A stretch of 64,000 nt of DNA from assembly GCF_032399705.1 (NCBI RefSeq), contig NZ_CP135922.1, forward strand, positions 5,022,001 to 5,086,000. The letters run 5' to 3'. The first letter of the stretch is position 1. Each line of letters starts with the position of its first letter. Of the stretch, positions 24,250-34,005 are shown in pieces. The position numbers and the translations under genes were made by a program. The notes under the pieces are model-generated. The model had not been told where the DNA came from. It worked only from the letters and a program-made list of their open reading frames with translations, and did not search any database. The DNA is from Paenibacillus sp. BIC5C1 (GTDB lineage Bacteria > Bacillota > Bacilli > Paenibacillales > Paenibacillaceae).

Positions 24250-25359
24250 TTAACGCCCTGCAGCAAGACGCCGAATCTCGCTCACAAGCACCTCGGCTGC
24301 ATCAGGTTTTCCCAGTTCCCGGGAAGCTTTCGCCATCCTTTTGCGCGCCGCTTCGTCATTCATAATTTCAGCAATCGCTTGATATAGCGCCTGGCCTGTC
24401 AGATCCTTCTCCAGCATCGTAAGCGATGCACCGCCACCCTCAAGCGTACGAGCATTCGCCTCCTGATGATTATTCGTCACGTTAGGTGACGGAATCAGGA
24501 TGGACGGAATACCGAGAGATGTAATCTCGGCAAGGAATGATGCACCTGCACGATTTACGATCAGCGACGTGCATGCCAGAACCTCGGGCATGTTGTGTAC
24601 GTAAGGCAGCACATGCAGATGATTTGGCATTGTTCCAAGGGAACTGCGGATTGCCTCACGCGTTTCATCAAAATAAGAATCACCAGTCACGTAGACCACG
24701 TGCACATCTTCAAGCTTGGCCAGCATCGGTGCCATATCCACCATGGCTTTATTGATTGCTTTCGCACCACGGCTACCACCGACCACAAGAACAACACGGC
24801 TGTCCATAGGTACACCCAATGTCGCAAATCCACGATCGCGGCTGGCCTGGGCTACCGTTGTAGCTCTTGGATTACCGGTATACACAACCTTTTTGGCTCC
24901 AGAGAATGCTTTTTCCGACCCCTCAAAACTAACAGCTACCGTGTCCACATACCGAGTAAGGAACTTGTTCGTTAACCCGGGGATGGCATTTTGCTCATGA
25001 ATAACACTTGGAATGCCAAGTTTGGCTGCTGCATAAACGACAGGCCCACACACATAGCCCCCTGTACCGATGACGACATCGGGTTTGAATTCCTTGAGCA
25101 TTTTCTTGGCTTTGCGTACACCTTGCAAAAATCTCATGACAGTCTTCACGTTGTCAAAGGACAATTTCCGGCGAAAACCTGTAATGTCAATCGATTGAAA
25201 CGGAATATTCTCTTGTGGCACCAGTTTGCTTTCCAGTCCACGGGTACCACCGATATATAAAAATGTCGAGTCGGGATTCTCCGCCTCACATTGCCTTGCT
25301 ATAGCAACGGCCGGATAGATATGTCCACCGGTACCGCCGCCGCTTAGAACGACTCGCAT
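24250..25359 (-). CDS. murG: Lipid II synthase MurG
   Basis: A 369-residue GT28-family glycosyltransferase that adds GlcNAc from UDP-GlcNAc to lipid I on the inner membrane face. The N-terminal GGGTGGHIYPA loop, the VIGTGGYVCGPV block and the C-terminal NRAGASFLAEITSLGIPSI UDP-binding region are present. The ATG at 25359 has GAGGTG 8 bases upstream; a frame extension of 6 codons is rejected. It starts 7 bp after the spoVE stop, so the two genes are coupled. Confidence 0.97.
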   Translation of the reverse strand: MRVVLSGGGTGGHIYPAVAIARQCEAENPDSTFLYIGGTRGLESKLVPQENIPFQSIDITGFRRKLSFDNVKTVMRFLQGVRKAKKMLKEFKPDVVIGTGGYVCGPVVYAAAKLGIPSVIHEQNAIPGLTNKFLTRYVDTVAVSFEGSEKAFSGAKKVVYTGNPRATTVAQASRDRGFATLGVPMDSRVVLVVGGSRGAKAINKAMVDMAPMLAKLEDVHVVYVTGDSYFDETREAIRSSLGTMPNHLHVLPYVHNMPEVLACTSLIVNRAGASFLAEITSLGIPSILIPSPNVTNNHQEANARTLEGGGASLTMLEKDLTGQALYQAIAEIMNDEAARKRMAKASRELGKPDAAEVLVSEIRRLAAGR

Positions 25360-25366
25360 CGTACAT

Positions 25367-26464
25367 TCACCTCGCATAACGGGATAAGTTCAATAATATG
25401 CCTAACGCTGTCAACATCAAGGTCAGAGATGAACCGCCATAACTGATAAGCGGCAGTGTAATCCCCGTAACCGGCATAAGCCCGATCACAACGCCAATGT
25501 TGATAATGACCTGCACAGCCACCATACCCACAATACCTACGCCCAAAAGGCTGCCAAAGGCATCTGGTACCGTCATCGCTACGCGCATCCCTCTCCACAC
25601 CAGGACCAGGAACAGCAATAATACAATCATTCCACCAATAAAGCCAAGCTCTTCAGCCAAAATGGAAAAAATAAAATCCGTTTGCGGCTCGGGTACGTAG
25701 CTGTATTTTTGTCGACTCATACCCAGCCCCAATCCCGCAAGTCCTCCGGGGCCGATTGCATATAAAGATTGAATAATCTGATATCCGGCACCAAGTGGAT
25801 CAGACCACGGATCCAAAAAAGCTGTTATTCGCTGCAATCTGTAAGGAGCTGCCGCAATCAATGCGGCAAATCCAGCTACACCGCCCAGGGCAAGAAGCAA
25901 GAGATGCTTCATCCGTGCTCCTGCTGTGAAAATAATCAGCATGGATGCACCCAGCATTACTGTGCCTGTCCCCAAATCGGGCTGAAGCATAATGATACCA
26001 AAGGCCAAACCAATCAAGCCGAGCGGTGGCAGAAGCCCCGTCGTGAACGTTTTGATTTTGCCAGGTTCCTTGCTTAACCAGTGAGCCAGAAACAGGATCA
26101 TCCCCAGTTTCATGAATTCTGAAGGTTGTATGCCGAATGAGCCAATGCCCAACCAGCTTCGTGCCCCTCCCCGAACTACTCCGATGCCAGGAATCAGCAC
26201 CGCAATCAGCATTATAAAACAGGCAATCAGTATAGGCTTGGCATACTTTCTCCAGACCCGGTAGTCCACATTTGCTGTAACAAACATGGCAGCAAGTCCA
26301 AGTCCAGCGAACAGCAGCTGTCTTTTGACAAAGTAAAATGAATCACCATAGTCATGAAAAGCAAGCACCGAGCCCGCACTGTATACCATAATAATGCCGA
26401 TGGCAAGCAATGCCAGAATACAAATTAGGAGCCAGAAATCCGGCGCCGGTCGCGTCTGTTTCAT
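25367..26464 (-). CDS. spoVE: SEDS-family glycosyltransferase SpoVE/FtsW type
   Basis: A 365-residue polytopic SEDS protein with about ten helices, a lipid II polymerase working with a class B PBP. Conserved blocks include SWLGIGSFGIQPSEFMKLG, MLQPDLGTG, FIFSILAEELGFIGG and a C-terminal TGITLPLISYGGSS. Its place between murD and murG is that of spoVE in Bacillus, where it makes spore cortex with SpoVD; spoVD is also in this cluster. FtsW for vegetative division cannot be excluded by sequence. Confidence 0.9.
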   Translation of the reverse strand: MKQTRPAPDFWLLICILALLAIGIIMVYSAGSVLAFHDYGDSFYFVKRQLLFAGLGLAAMFVTANVDYRVWRKYAKPILIACFIMLIAVLIPGIGVVRGGARSWLGIGSFGIQPSEFMKLGMILFLAHWLSKEPGKIKTFTTGLLPPLGLIGLAFGIIMLQPDLGTGTVMLGASMLIIFTAGARMKHLLLLALGGVAGFAALIAAAPYRLQRITAFLDPWSDPLGAGYQIIQSLYAIGPGGLAGLGLGMSRQKYSYVPEPQTDFIFSILAEELGFIGGMIVLLLFLVLVWRGMRVAMTVPDAFGSLLGVGIVGMVAVQVIINIGVVIGLMPVTGITLPLISYGGSSLTLMLTALGILLNLSRYAR

Positions 26465-26486
26465 CAGGAGGCCACCCCTTGCATGG

Positions 26487-26514
26487 AAGTAGGGGCTTTT
26501 CCACCCCCCTACTT
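26487..26514. other. Hairpin at the murD-spoVE junction
   Basis: A 9-bp inverted repeat AAGTAGGGG/CCCCTACTT overlapping the murD stop codon. It has no T-run and lies between two co-directional genes. Confidence 0.55.
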
Positions 26515-27934
26515 ACAAGTTATGCGCCGCCTCTTTAAAAATGCGTCCCCGCTCTTCATAGGAAGCAAACATGTCCCAGCTTGCACACGCCGGCGATAAC
26601 AAGACCACATCACCCGGAGCTGCAAACTGTGAAGCTTCCTGCACCGCAGCGGTTAACGTCCGGGCAGCGTCCTCCTCATTATCGACGACCTTAATTTGCT
26701 TTAATCCCGCCAGTTCCGCGACCTTGGCAATTTTCTCTCGTGTCTCTCCAAGAGCAACCACAGCTTTCACCCGCTCCTGGAACAATGGCAGCAATTCCAT
26801 CATGTCTGAACCACGATCCAGTCCGCCGGCTATGAGAACGACCGGTTCCTTGAAGGAGTTCAGCGCCATTACGGTTGCTTTGGAGTTGGTTGCTTTGGAG
26901 TTGTTGTAATAGCCCGCTCCATTATGTTCAAGTACATACTCAAGACGGTGTTCAACCCCCTTGAAGTCAGCCAATGGCGCAGCAAGCACAGACGGATCGG
27001 CTCCAGCGGACACAGCAATAGCTACTGCTGCCAATGCGTTTCCCACATTGAATCGTCCCGGGATGCCGATGTCTTCCACATCAATAATGATGTGATGGTT
27101 GCCCTGACCGTCTGCATAGACCACCTGGCGCTTCACATCATCCTCTTCCCCGTCCACATAAGGAGGATCAGCATATACCCCTGCTTCAAGCTTCTCTGTC
27201 AGCGAGAATGGGAGCAGTTTTGCTTTGATATAAGGAACCAGTCCGCGGCATACCGGATCATCCCAGTTCAGGATAGCTACATCCTCTGGTTGTTGGTTGG
27301 AGAACAATTTGGCTTTGGAAGCCACATAATCATCCATGTTCCCATGGTAATCCAAATGAGTCTCCGCCACGTTTAGCAAACTCGCAATGCGCGGACGGAA
27401 ATCGGATGTGCCTTTCAGTTGGAAACTGCTAAGCTCCACCACCATCCAGTTATCCACAGAAGCCTGCTCTGCCGCCTCACACAATGGCGTTCCAATATTA
27501 CCGGCAACGATGGGTTTCAAACCGGCAAGCTCCAACATGTTGCCTACCCACGTTGTTGTGGTCGTTTTCCCATTAGAGCCAGTGATCCCAATCATAGGCG
27601 CAGCGCATAGATGATATGCCACTTCTACCTCGGTCACTACTTCAATACCTAATGCGAGTGCTTGTTGCACAGGAGGCGCTTGATAGGGAATGCCCGGATT
27701 TTTGACTACAAGCTTCACATCACTATGAATTAGGTCGTCCGGATGTCCACCGCATACAACAGAAATTCCCAAAGCCTCCAATTCGGATGCTTCGGGACAC
27801 TGTTCTCTCTCTTTTTTATCATTAACTGTAACGATTGCGCCGGCACGATCCAGCACTTTGGCGACCTGCACGCCGCTCTTGGCCAGTCCAAGCACAACCA
27901 CTTGTTGCCCACGATATGATTCAGGATGATTCAT
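26513..27934 (-). CDS. murD: UDP-N-acetylmuramoyl-L-alanine--D-glutamate ligase MurD
   Basis: A 473-residue ATP-dependent Mur ligase that adds D-Glu to UDP-MurNAc-L-Ala. The N-terminal Rossmann-like domain is VVVLGLAKSGVQVA, the ATP loop is GITGSNGKTTTTTW, and YNNSKATNSKAT and LLSPACASWDMF in the C-terminal domain are typical. It follows mraY by 3 bp and precedes spoVE with a hairpin at its stop codon. Confidence 0.97.
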   Translation of the reverse strand: MNHPESYRGQQVVVLGLAKSGVQVAKVLDRAGAIVTVNDKKEREQCPEASELEALGISVVCGGHPDDLIHSDVKLVVKNPGIPYQAPPVQQALALGIEVVTEVEVAYHLCAAPMIGITGSNGKTTTTTWVGNMLELAGLKPIVAGNIGTPLCEAAEQASVDNWMVVELSSFQLKGTSDFRPRIASLLNVAETHLDYHGNMDDYVASKAKLFSNQQPEDVAILNWDDPVCRGLVPYIKAKLLPFSLTEKLEAGVYADPPYVDGEEDDVKRQVVYADGQGNHHIIIDVEDIGIPGRFNVGNALAAVAIAVSAGADPSVLAAPLADFKGVEHRLEYVLEHNGAGYYNNSKATNSKATVMALNSFKEPVVLIAGGLDRGSDMMELLPLFQERVKAVVALGETREKIAKVAELAGLKQIKVVDNEEDAARTLTAAVQEASQFAAPGDVVLLSPACASWDMFASYEERGRIFKEAAHNL

Positions 27935-27937
27935 TGT

Positions 27938-28906
27938 TTACAACCCCTTGTTGAGATAAAGTCCAAGAGCGGCCAAAATGGCACCTACCGCCCAAAAAGT
28001 AATGACAACTCGCCATTCCGACCAGCCACTCAGTTCAAAATGATGATGAATCGGGCTCATTTTGAATACACGTTTGCCACGAGTTTTGAATGATACCACT
28101 TGAATAATGACGGACAGGATTTCGATGACGAAAATACCGCCAATGATGACAAAAAGAAGTTCTGTTTTCGTCACAATGGCGACGGCACCAATCGCACCAC
28201 CAATTCCGAGTGAACCTGTATCTCCCATAAACACTTTGGCCGGGTGTGCGTTATATACCAGGAATCCAAGTACCGCACCAATCATCGCCGCCGCACATAC
28301 TGCTGCTGGCATGGATGTTGCCTGCATCGCCACAATGGCAAATGCCCCAAATGCGATGGCGCTCACGCCGGACAGTAAGCCGTCCAAACCATCGGTAAAG
28401 TTAACTGCATTCGTGATGGCAAGCATCATGAATACCACAAACGGATAGTAGAACCATCCCGTCCAGTCGAAGGAGACTGATGTACCCGGAATCGATATGG
28501 CTGTACTGTGTCCATTCTGGATCAGCAAGTAGCACATCACGGCACTGAAGAACAGCTGACCTATCATCTTTTGTCTAGCCGTCAGCCCCAGTGAACGCTT
28601 GAATACAATCTTGATGTAATCATCCAGGAAGCCAATCAGGCCGAAGCCGAGTGTAGCCACGAGCAGGACGTAAAAGTCCGTATTTTTGACCGCTGAAAAT
28701 TTCAAAAAGGCCAATGTGAACGCGAGTAAAATAACTACTCCGCCCATTGTAGGCGTTCCGCTTTTTTTCAGATGGCTCTGTGGCCCATCTTCCCGAACCT
28801 GCTGTCCGAACTTCATTCGACGCAGCAATGGAATCAAGAGCGGTGCAGCAATCACCGCCAAAATAAATGAAACACCGATTGTTAACAGTAATACCTGGAA
28901 ATCCAT
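27938..28906 (-). CDS. mraY: Phospho-MurNAc-pentapeptide translocase MraY
   Basis: A 322-residue ten-helix enzyme that transfers phospho-MurNAc-pentapeptide to undecaprenyl phosphate, giving lipid I. The [17 protein letters not shown] (Mg2+ Asp pair), [21 protein letters not shown] and [12 protein letters not shown] motifs are all present. It sits between murF (12 bp) and murD (3 bp). Confidence 0.98.
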   Translation of the reverse strand: MDFQVLLLTIGVSFILAVIAAPLLIPLLRRMKFGQQVREDGPQSHLKKSGTPTMGGVVILLAFTLAFLKFSAVKNTDFYVLLVATLGFGLIGFLDDYIKIVFKRSLGLTARQKMIGQLFFSAVMCYLLIQNGHSTAISIPGTSVSFDWTGWFYYPFVVFMMLAITNAVNFTDGLDGLLSGVSAIAFGAFAIVAMQATSMPAAVCAAAMIGAVLGFLVYNAHPAKVFMGDTGSLGIGGAIGAVAIVTKTELLFVIIGGIFVIEILSVIIQVVSFKTRGKRVFKMSPIHHHFELSGWSEWRVVITFWAVGAILAALGLYLNKGL

Positions 28907-28918
28907 GGGTTCACCCCT

Positions 28919-30334
28919 CTAGTCTACTCTATTCTGTAATGGAGCTATTTTTAGCGCTTCGACCACATCCTCAAGCTTCATGCCACGGGAGGCCTTAAAT
29001 AAGACAACGTCTCTGGATTGGAGATTCTCCAGTAGATATCGGGTCAATTCTTCCTTGCTCTCAAAAGTGTGTACGGCTTCTGCTGGCATGTTTTGTCTTG
29101 CTCCTTCTGCAATACTCGCAGATAAAGGGCCATAAGCCAGCACCATATTCATTTTGTCGAGTGTGATATATTCACCGATTCCCCGATGGAGGTCATGCTC
29201 CTGAGGCCCCAGTTCCAGCATATCACCGAGCACGGCTACTTTGATCCGATACCCCTTGAGGCCCTCCAGCACATCCACAGCGGCTTTCATGGAGGTTGGA
29301 CTAGCGTTGTAAGCATCATTAAGCATGGTCAAACCACTGACGCCGTTAATAATCTCGATGCGCATGCCGGTTAATTTCAGACGTGACAGTCCTGCTATAA
29401 TCTGTTCAGCAGCCACTCCAAAATGACGGGTAACCGCTAATGCAGCAAGACAGTTGACCACATTATGTGTTCCCAATAACGGGAGTGTAAGAGCACCCTC
29501 TCCAGACTGCTTGGTGGTAAACGCGACCCCACTCTGTACATTCATAATTCCAGTTGGATAATCATCGTTATCTGTCTGCAAGCCAAATGTATACCGCTGA
29601 AGTCCTTCAGGCAGCTTCGTTACTGGCTCTGCCAGAACCTGCTCAATTAACGGTTCGTCGCCGTTGTATACCAGCAATCCACCTGGTTTCATACCAGCAG
29701 CAATTTCAACTTTTGCCCGAGCAATCTCCAATCGAGATCCCAGTTGAAGGAGATGGGATTCTCCAATATTCGTGATGATTGCGACATCCGGCTGAGCAAT
29801 TAAAGATAATTCTTCAATCTCCCCTCGGCCGCTCATACCCATCTCCAGAATGACGATCTCAGTGTCCGGTTCCATGCTAAGTACGGTAAGTGGCAAACCA
29901 ATATGGTTATTGAAGTTGCCTTGGGTCTTATGCACTTTGAACGTTGTAGAGAGAATAGCATCCACAATGTCCTTTGTTGTTGTTTTACCATTGCTACCTG
30001 TAATGCCTACAACGGAGGCCTTGTTTTCTCTTAAATAGGAGGACGCAAGCTTCTGCAATGCAACCAGGGTATCCTCCACAATAATCACCGCACCTTGAGG
30101 TGCAATTCCGTGATCCTTTTGCCATAATGCCCCGGCAGCGCCCTTCTCTACACAGGTTTGCACAAATTCGTGTCCGTCAAACCTTTCGCCAACAAGCGGG
30201 ATAAAGAGACTGCCTTGAACTGGCTTACGCGAATCTGTAAATACACCCTCAACACCAACATCACCATAAGCAGCAACGTCAGTTAGTGTTCCTCCACACA
30301 TCTCGGCCAATTGTGCCAATGTTCTTTTTATCAA
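28919..30334 (-). CDS. murF: UDP-MurNAc-tripeptide--D-Ala-D-Ala ligase MurF
   Basis: A 471-residue Mur ligase that adds D-Ala-D-Ala, completing the UDP-MurNAc-pentapeptide. The ATP loop GITGSNGKTTTKDIV, the EMGMSGRGEIEELS motif and NDAYNASPTSMKAA are diagnostic. The start codon overlaps the murE stop by 4 bp (ATGA), giving translational coupling. In Bacillus murF lies elsewhere, so its inclusion here completes the ligase set in the dcw cluster apart from murC. Confidence 0.97.
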   Translation of the reverse strand: MIKRTLAQLAEMCGGTLTDVAAYGDVGVEGVFTDSRKPVQGSLFIPLVGERFDGHEFVQTCVEKGAAGALWQKDHGIAPQGAVIIVEDTLVALQKLASSYLRENKASVVGITGSNGKTTTKDIVDAILSTTFKVHKTQGNFNNHIGLPLTVLSMEPDTEIVILEMGMSGRGEIEELSLIAQPDVAIITNIGESHLLQLGSRLEIARAKVEIAAGMKPGGLLVYNGDEPLIEQVLAEPVTKLPEGLQRYTFGLQTDNDDYPTGIMNVQSGVAFTTKQSGEGALTLPLLGTHNVVNCLAALAVTRHFGVAAEQIIAGLSRLKLTGMRIEIINGVSGLTMLNDAYNASPTSMKAAVDVLEGLKGYRIKVAVLGDMLELGPQEHDLHRGIGEYITLDKMNMVLAYGPLSASIAEGARQNMPAEAVHTFESKEELTRYLLENLQSRDVVLFKASRGMKLEDVVEALKIAPLQNRVD

Positions 30335-31818
30335 TTGGATTTGCCCCTTATCGCTTCTTTCGCTATGATCCGATCGTCAAAGTCCGTCTTGGTTGTGCCG
30401 ATAATTTGATAGGTCTCATGCCCCTTACCCGCAATCAATACTACATCGGCAGTGCTTGCCATTTCAATAGCTTCATGAATCGCCTGGCGCCGATCCACAA
30501 TCATCGTATAACGGTCAGGTTGAATGGCATCTTCAATCAGGCCCTGTTCAATATCCTTGAGGATCAGATCGGGATCTTCTGTCCGCGGATTATCGGAAGT
30601 GACAAATACGATATCACTGTACTTCGCTGCAATTTTACCCATTAGAGGCCGCTTCGTACGATCTCGGTCACCACCACATCCAAATACACAGATCACACGT
30701 CCTTCAGCAAATTCCTTCACCGTCCGCAATACGTTCTCCAGACCATCTGGGGTATGAGCGTAGTCAACAATAACAGCAAAAGACTGCCCTTCATCAACAG
30801 CCTCAACACGTCCATCTACGCCGGGTACCGTCTCCAAGCTTCGTTTGATCTCCTCCAGCGGAATGCCTTCAACCAGAGCAGCAGCGATGGCAGCCATTGC
30901 GTTATACACATTGAATTTGCCTACCATGCGTAAACGAATATCGGTGCCGCCTCTGAATGTATCTACATGGAAAGAAGTACCTTGCGAGGTAATTGAAATT
31001 TGGGATGCGCGTACATCCGCATTTTCCTCCATGCCGTATGTAATGACTTCAGCTGCAGTTACAGATATAAAATAGGCTGCAGCTGGATCATCTGCATTGA
31101 TCACTGCAAATTTGCGTTTGGAAACATCTGCGGTATATCCGTTACCCAACCGTGCAAAAAACAGTCCTTTGGCTCCGCGATATTCCTCCATGGAATGATG
31201 GTAATCCAGATGATCCTGCGTCAGATTGGTAAATACAGCCGTGCGGAATTCCGTCCCCTTTACCCGACCTTGCTCCAAAGCGTGGGAGGAAACTTCCATA
31301 ACACAACAGTCCGTGCCAGCTTGAACCATATCATTCAGACTGCGCTGCAGATCAAGTGCTTCCGGTGTAGTGCCTGACATCGGGTACGTGCGCCCGTCAT
31401 AGCGCATTTGAATGGTCCCGATTAATCCTGTTTTTTGACCAAAGTCACTCATGATTTTTTCAATTAAATAGGTAGTTGTTGTTTTTCCGTTAGTTCCCGT
31501 TACACCAATCATATTCATCTTGCGGCTTGGCGAGTCAAAAAAGGAATCCGCCAGTACAGCCATAGCGAAACGGCTGTCTTTTACCAGCAACTGCGGAACA
31601 GGCAGATCCAGCTCTCGTTCCACAACCAGAGCAACAGCTCCAGTGTTTACAGCCTTCTCAGCATAGTCATGTCCGTCAACCGTATGCCCTGGAAGACAGA
31701 TAAACAGATCTCCCGGTTGTACCTGGCGAGAATCTGTCTGTAGGTTTTGACATTCTGTATTTGGTTCGCCAATGACACGGGCGGTTGTCAGCAATGATGA
31801 AAGTTGTTTTAAAAGCAC
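30331..31818 (-). CDS. murE: UDP-MurNAc-dipeptide:meso-diaminopimelate ligase MurE
   Basis: A 495-residue Mur ligase. The ATP loop is GVTGTNGKTTTTYLIEK. The SDNPRTEDP segment contains DNPR, the motif that marks meso-DAP-adding rather than Lys-adding enzymes, in accord with dapL at 2.4 kb. It follows spoVD by a 129-bp gap with a hairpin at the spoVD stop, and overlaps murF by 4 bp. Confidence 0.97.
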   Translation of the reverse strand: MLLKQLSSLLTTARVIGEPNTECQNLQTDSRQVQPGDLFICLPGHTVDGHDYAEKAVNTGAVALVVERELDLPVPQLLVKDSRFAMAVLADSFFDSPSRKMNMIGVTGTNGKTTTTYLIEKIMSDFGQKTGLIGTIQMRYDGRTYPMSGTTPEALDLQRSLNDMVQAGTDCCVMEVSSHALEQGRVKGTEFRTAVFTNLTQDHLDYHHSMEEYRGAKGLFFARLGNGYTADVSKRKFAVINADDPAAAYFISVTAAEVITYGMEENADVRASQISITSQGTSFHVDTFRGGTDIRLRMVGKFNVYNAMAAIAAALVEGIPLEEIKRSLETVPGVDGRVEAVDEGQSFAVIVDYAHTPDGLENVLRTVKEFAEGRVICVFGCGGDRDRTKRPLMGKIAAKYSDIVFVTSDNPRTEDPDLILKDIEQGLIEDAIQPDRYTMIVDRRQAIHEAIEMASTADVVLIAGKGHETYQIIGTTKTDFDDRIIAKEAIRGKSN

Positions 31819-31936
31819 ATGAATAACCTCACTTCTCCAAGTTTACTTCAATTTCAACAGTTCTCTGTAATCATTAATATCGTCAACACAGCCAATTAAT
31901 GAAACGCAACTCAGTGCATTTTGTTGCGGTGGGGAT

Positions 31937-31959
31937 CAAGAGCCCCATCAGGGCTCTTG
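31937..31959. other. Hairpin with the spoVD stop codon in its loop
   Basis: An inverted repeat AAGAGCCC/GGGCTCTT, with the spoVD TGA in the loop. No T-run follows on the minus strand (ATCCCC), so it is more likely a processing or partial attenuation element than a full terminator. Confidence 0.5.
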
Positions 31960-33912
31960 TCCTTCCTCCTTGGTATGATCATGAATATCATTCAGAACAT
32001 CACCCATATAGATCCGTATAGTAGAACCCTGATCAACCCGTGCCCCTGGCTTTGGAGCCTGGTTAATGACATATTTCCCACTGCCGGATTTGGCCAGCAT
32101 AAAGTTCATATTCAGATCCTCATACAGGTCTTCGACCGTGGCTCCTGTCAGATCGGGAACCGTCACGATTTTCGTTTCTCCATACTTGTATTCTTTGGCT
32201 ACCTGATCCTTCCGAACCGGAACATTCATATAATGCAGTGCATCCTCCAGAATGTTCTGTACGATCGGTGCGGCAACCACGCCGCCGAACTGAATTCCTT
32301 TCGGGTTATCCACCGCAGTATACACAACAATCTGCGGATCATCCGCCGGAGCAAAACCGATAAAGGATACAATATGCTCGGTAGAGGAATAACGTCCATT
32401 GATTACCTTCTGCGCTGTACCCGTTTTGCCGCCAACCCGATATCCATCAATAAACGCCGGACGTCCCGTACCCTTGGCAACGACACTCTCAAGTGCTTCT
32501 CGTACTTGCTTGGATGTATCTTCCGAGATGACTTGACGAACCAGTTCCGGCTTGGCCTCTTCCATCACTTCACCCGTTTCGGGATGAACCCAAGCCTTTG
32601 TAACATATGGCTTGTATAGTTTACCACCATTAATAGCTGCTGACACAGCCGCTACCTGCTGAATCGGCGTAACGGATACCCCTTGGCCAAAAGCAGTGGT
32701 CGCAAGCTCCACAGGTCCGACCCGTGACAACTTGAACAGAATTCCGCTGGCCTCACCACTCAGATCGATACCTGTTTTGGTGCCGAATCCGAAGTCTTTA
32801 ATATAGGAGAACAATGATTCTTTGCCCAGTCTCTGACCTAGTGCAACAAATCCAGGGTTGCAGGAGTTCTCCACGACTTGCAGGAAGGTCTGACTTCCAT
32901 GACCGCCCTTTTTCCAGCACCGCAGGCGAGCGCCTCCCACTTCAACAAATCCGGGATCATAGAACTGATCCTGCGTCAGATTTACTTTTTTCTCTTCAAG
33001 TGCTGCTGCGAGTGTAATGATTTTAAACGTTGAACCTGGTTCATACGTCATCCAGATCGGTAAATTCCGATTGTACACATCGGCCGGATATTGCTGATAA
33101 TCCGCTGGTTCGTATCCGGGTCTACTGGCCATGCCAAGGATTTCACCCGTCTTAGGGTTCATTGCAATGGCAAGCGCCGAGTTGGCCTGGAACTTGACCA
33201 TAGCCTGATCCAGCTCGCGTTCCATGATGGACTGAATCGATTTATCAATAGTCAGCTTGAGGTTCAGACCATCCTTCGGTTCCACATACTTCTCAGATGA
33301 GCCCGGCATTAGCCTTCCGGCCGCATCGGACAAGTAGGACACACTGCCATTCAAACCGTTCAGCTTATCATCATACTTTTTCTCTACACCCGTTAAGCCC
33401 TGATTATCAATGCCCGTAAAACCAAGAATATGAGCCGCCAGGTCGTCATAAGGATAGAAGCGTTTATTATCCTCAGCAACAACGATACCCGGAAGCTTCA
33501 AATCACGGATGTGCTGAGCTTTCTCCATCGTAATTTTGCGGCCACCGGGTTGTAGTCGTACAATTAGTTCTCTTTTCTTGATGGTTGCCAGCACTTTCTC
33601 TTCGGTCATCCCCAGCAAAGGAGCCAGTGCCCTTGCTGTTGTCTCCGCTTCCTTCACCTGAGCAGGAATCGCCATAATGGTTGGTGTGGTTATATTGTAG
33701 GCGAGAGAGGTTCCATTACGATCCAGAATCTCTCCCCGTTTGGCTGAATACGGAATATTCCGCCGCCAGGACTCTTCTGCCTTCGCAGATAGTTCCGGTC
33801 CTTTTCCTAACTGTACATAAGCAAGCCTGATCACCAAGGCTGAGAATAACAGAACTAAAATCACTAAACTCCATAACAGCCTGCGCCGCAGATTTACGCT
33901 TGACCCCTTCAC
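31948..33912 (-). CDS. spoVD: Class B penicillin-binding protein SpoVD
   Basis: A 654-residue bitopic transpeptidase. A short cytoplasmic tail and one transmembrane helix (about residues 10-30) precede the PBP dimerisation domain. The transpeptidase domain has EPGSTFKI (SxxK), ENSCNPGF (SxN) and GKTGTAQK (KTG), and there is one C-terminal PASTA domain (VPDLTGATVEDLYEDLN). By position after pbpB and before murE it is SpoVD, which makes spore cortex with SpoVE. It ends in a polar tail with a hairpin at its stop codon. Confidence 0.93.
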   Translation of the reverse strand: MKGSSVNLRRRLLWSLVILVLLFSALVIRLAYVQLGKGPELSAKAEESWRRNIPYSAKRGEILDRNGTSLAYNITTPTIMAIPAQVKEAETTARALAPLLGMTEEKVLATIKKRELIVRLQPGGRKITMEKAQHIRDLKLPGIVVAEDNKRFYPYDDLAAHILGFTGIDNQGLTGVEKKYDDKLNGLNGSVSYLSDAAGRLMPGSSEKYVEPKDGLNLKLTIDKSIQSIMERELDQAMVKFQANSALAIAMNPKTGEILGMASRPGYEPADYQQYPADVYNRNLPIWMTYEPGSTFKIITLAAALEEKKVNLTQDQFYDPGFVEVGGARLRCWKKGGHGSQTFLQVVENSCNPGFVALGQRLGKESLFSYIKDFGFGTKTGIDLSGEASGILFKLSRVGPVELATTAFGQGVSVTPIQQVAAVSAAINGGKLYKPYVTKAWVHPETGEVMEEAKPELVRQVISEDTSKQVREALESVVAKGTGRPAFIDGYRVGGKTGTAQKVINGRYSSTEHIVSFIGFAPADDPQIVVYTAVDNPKGIQFGGVVAAPIVQNILEDALHYMNVPVRKDQVAKEYKYGETKIVTVPDLTGATVEDLYEDLNMNFMLAKSGSGKYVINQAPKPGARVDQGSTIRIYMGDVLNDIHDHTKEEGQEP

Positions 33913-34005
33913 GAAAAGATCCCCCCACTCGTCCCAAAATCATGATTGTGTTCAATTCATGAATATTCAGGACAACCGGGGGTTAGAACAAGCTGTCTGT
34001 GATCT

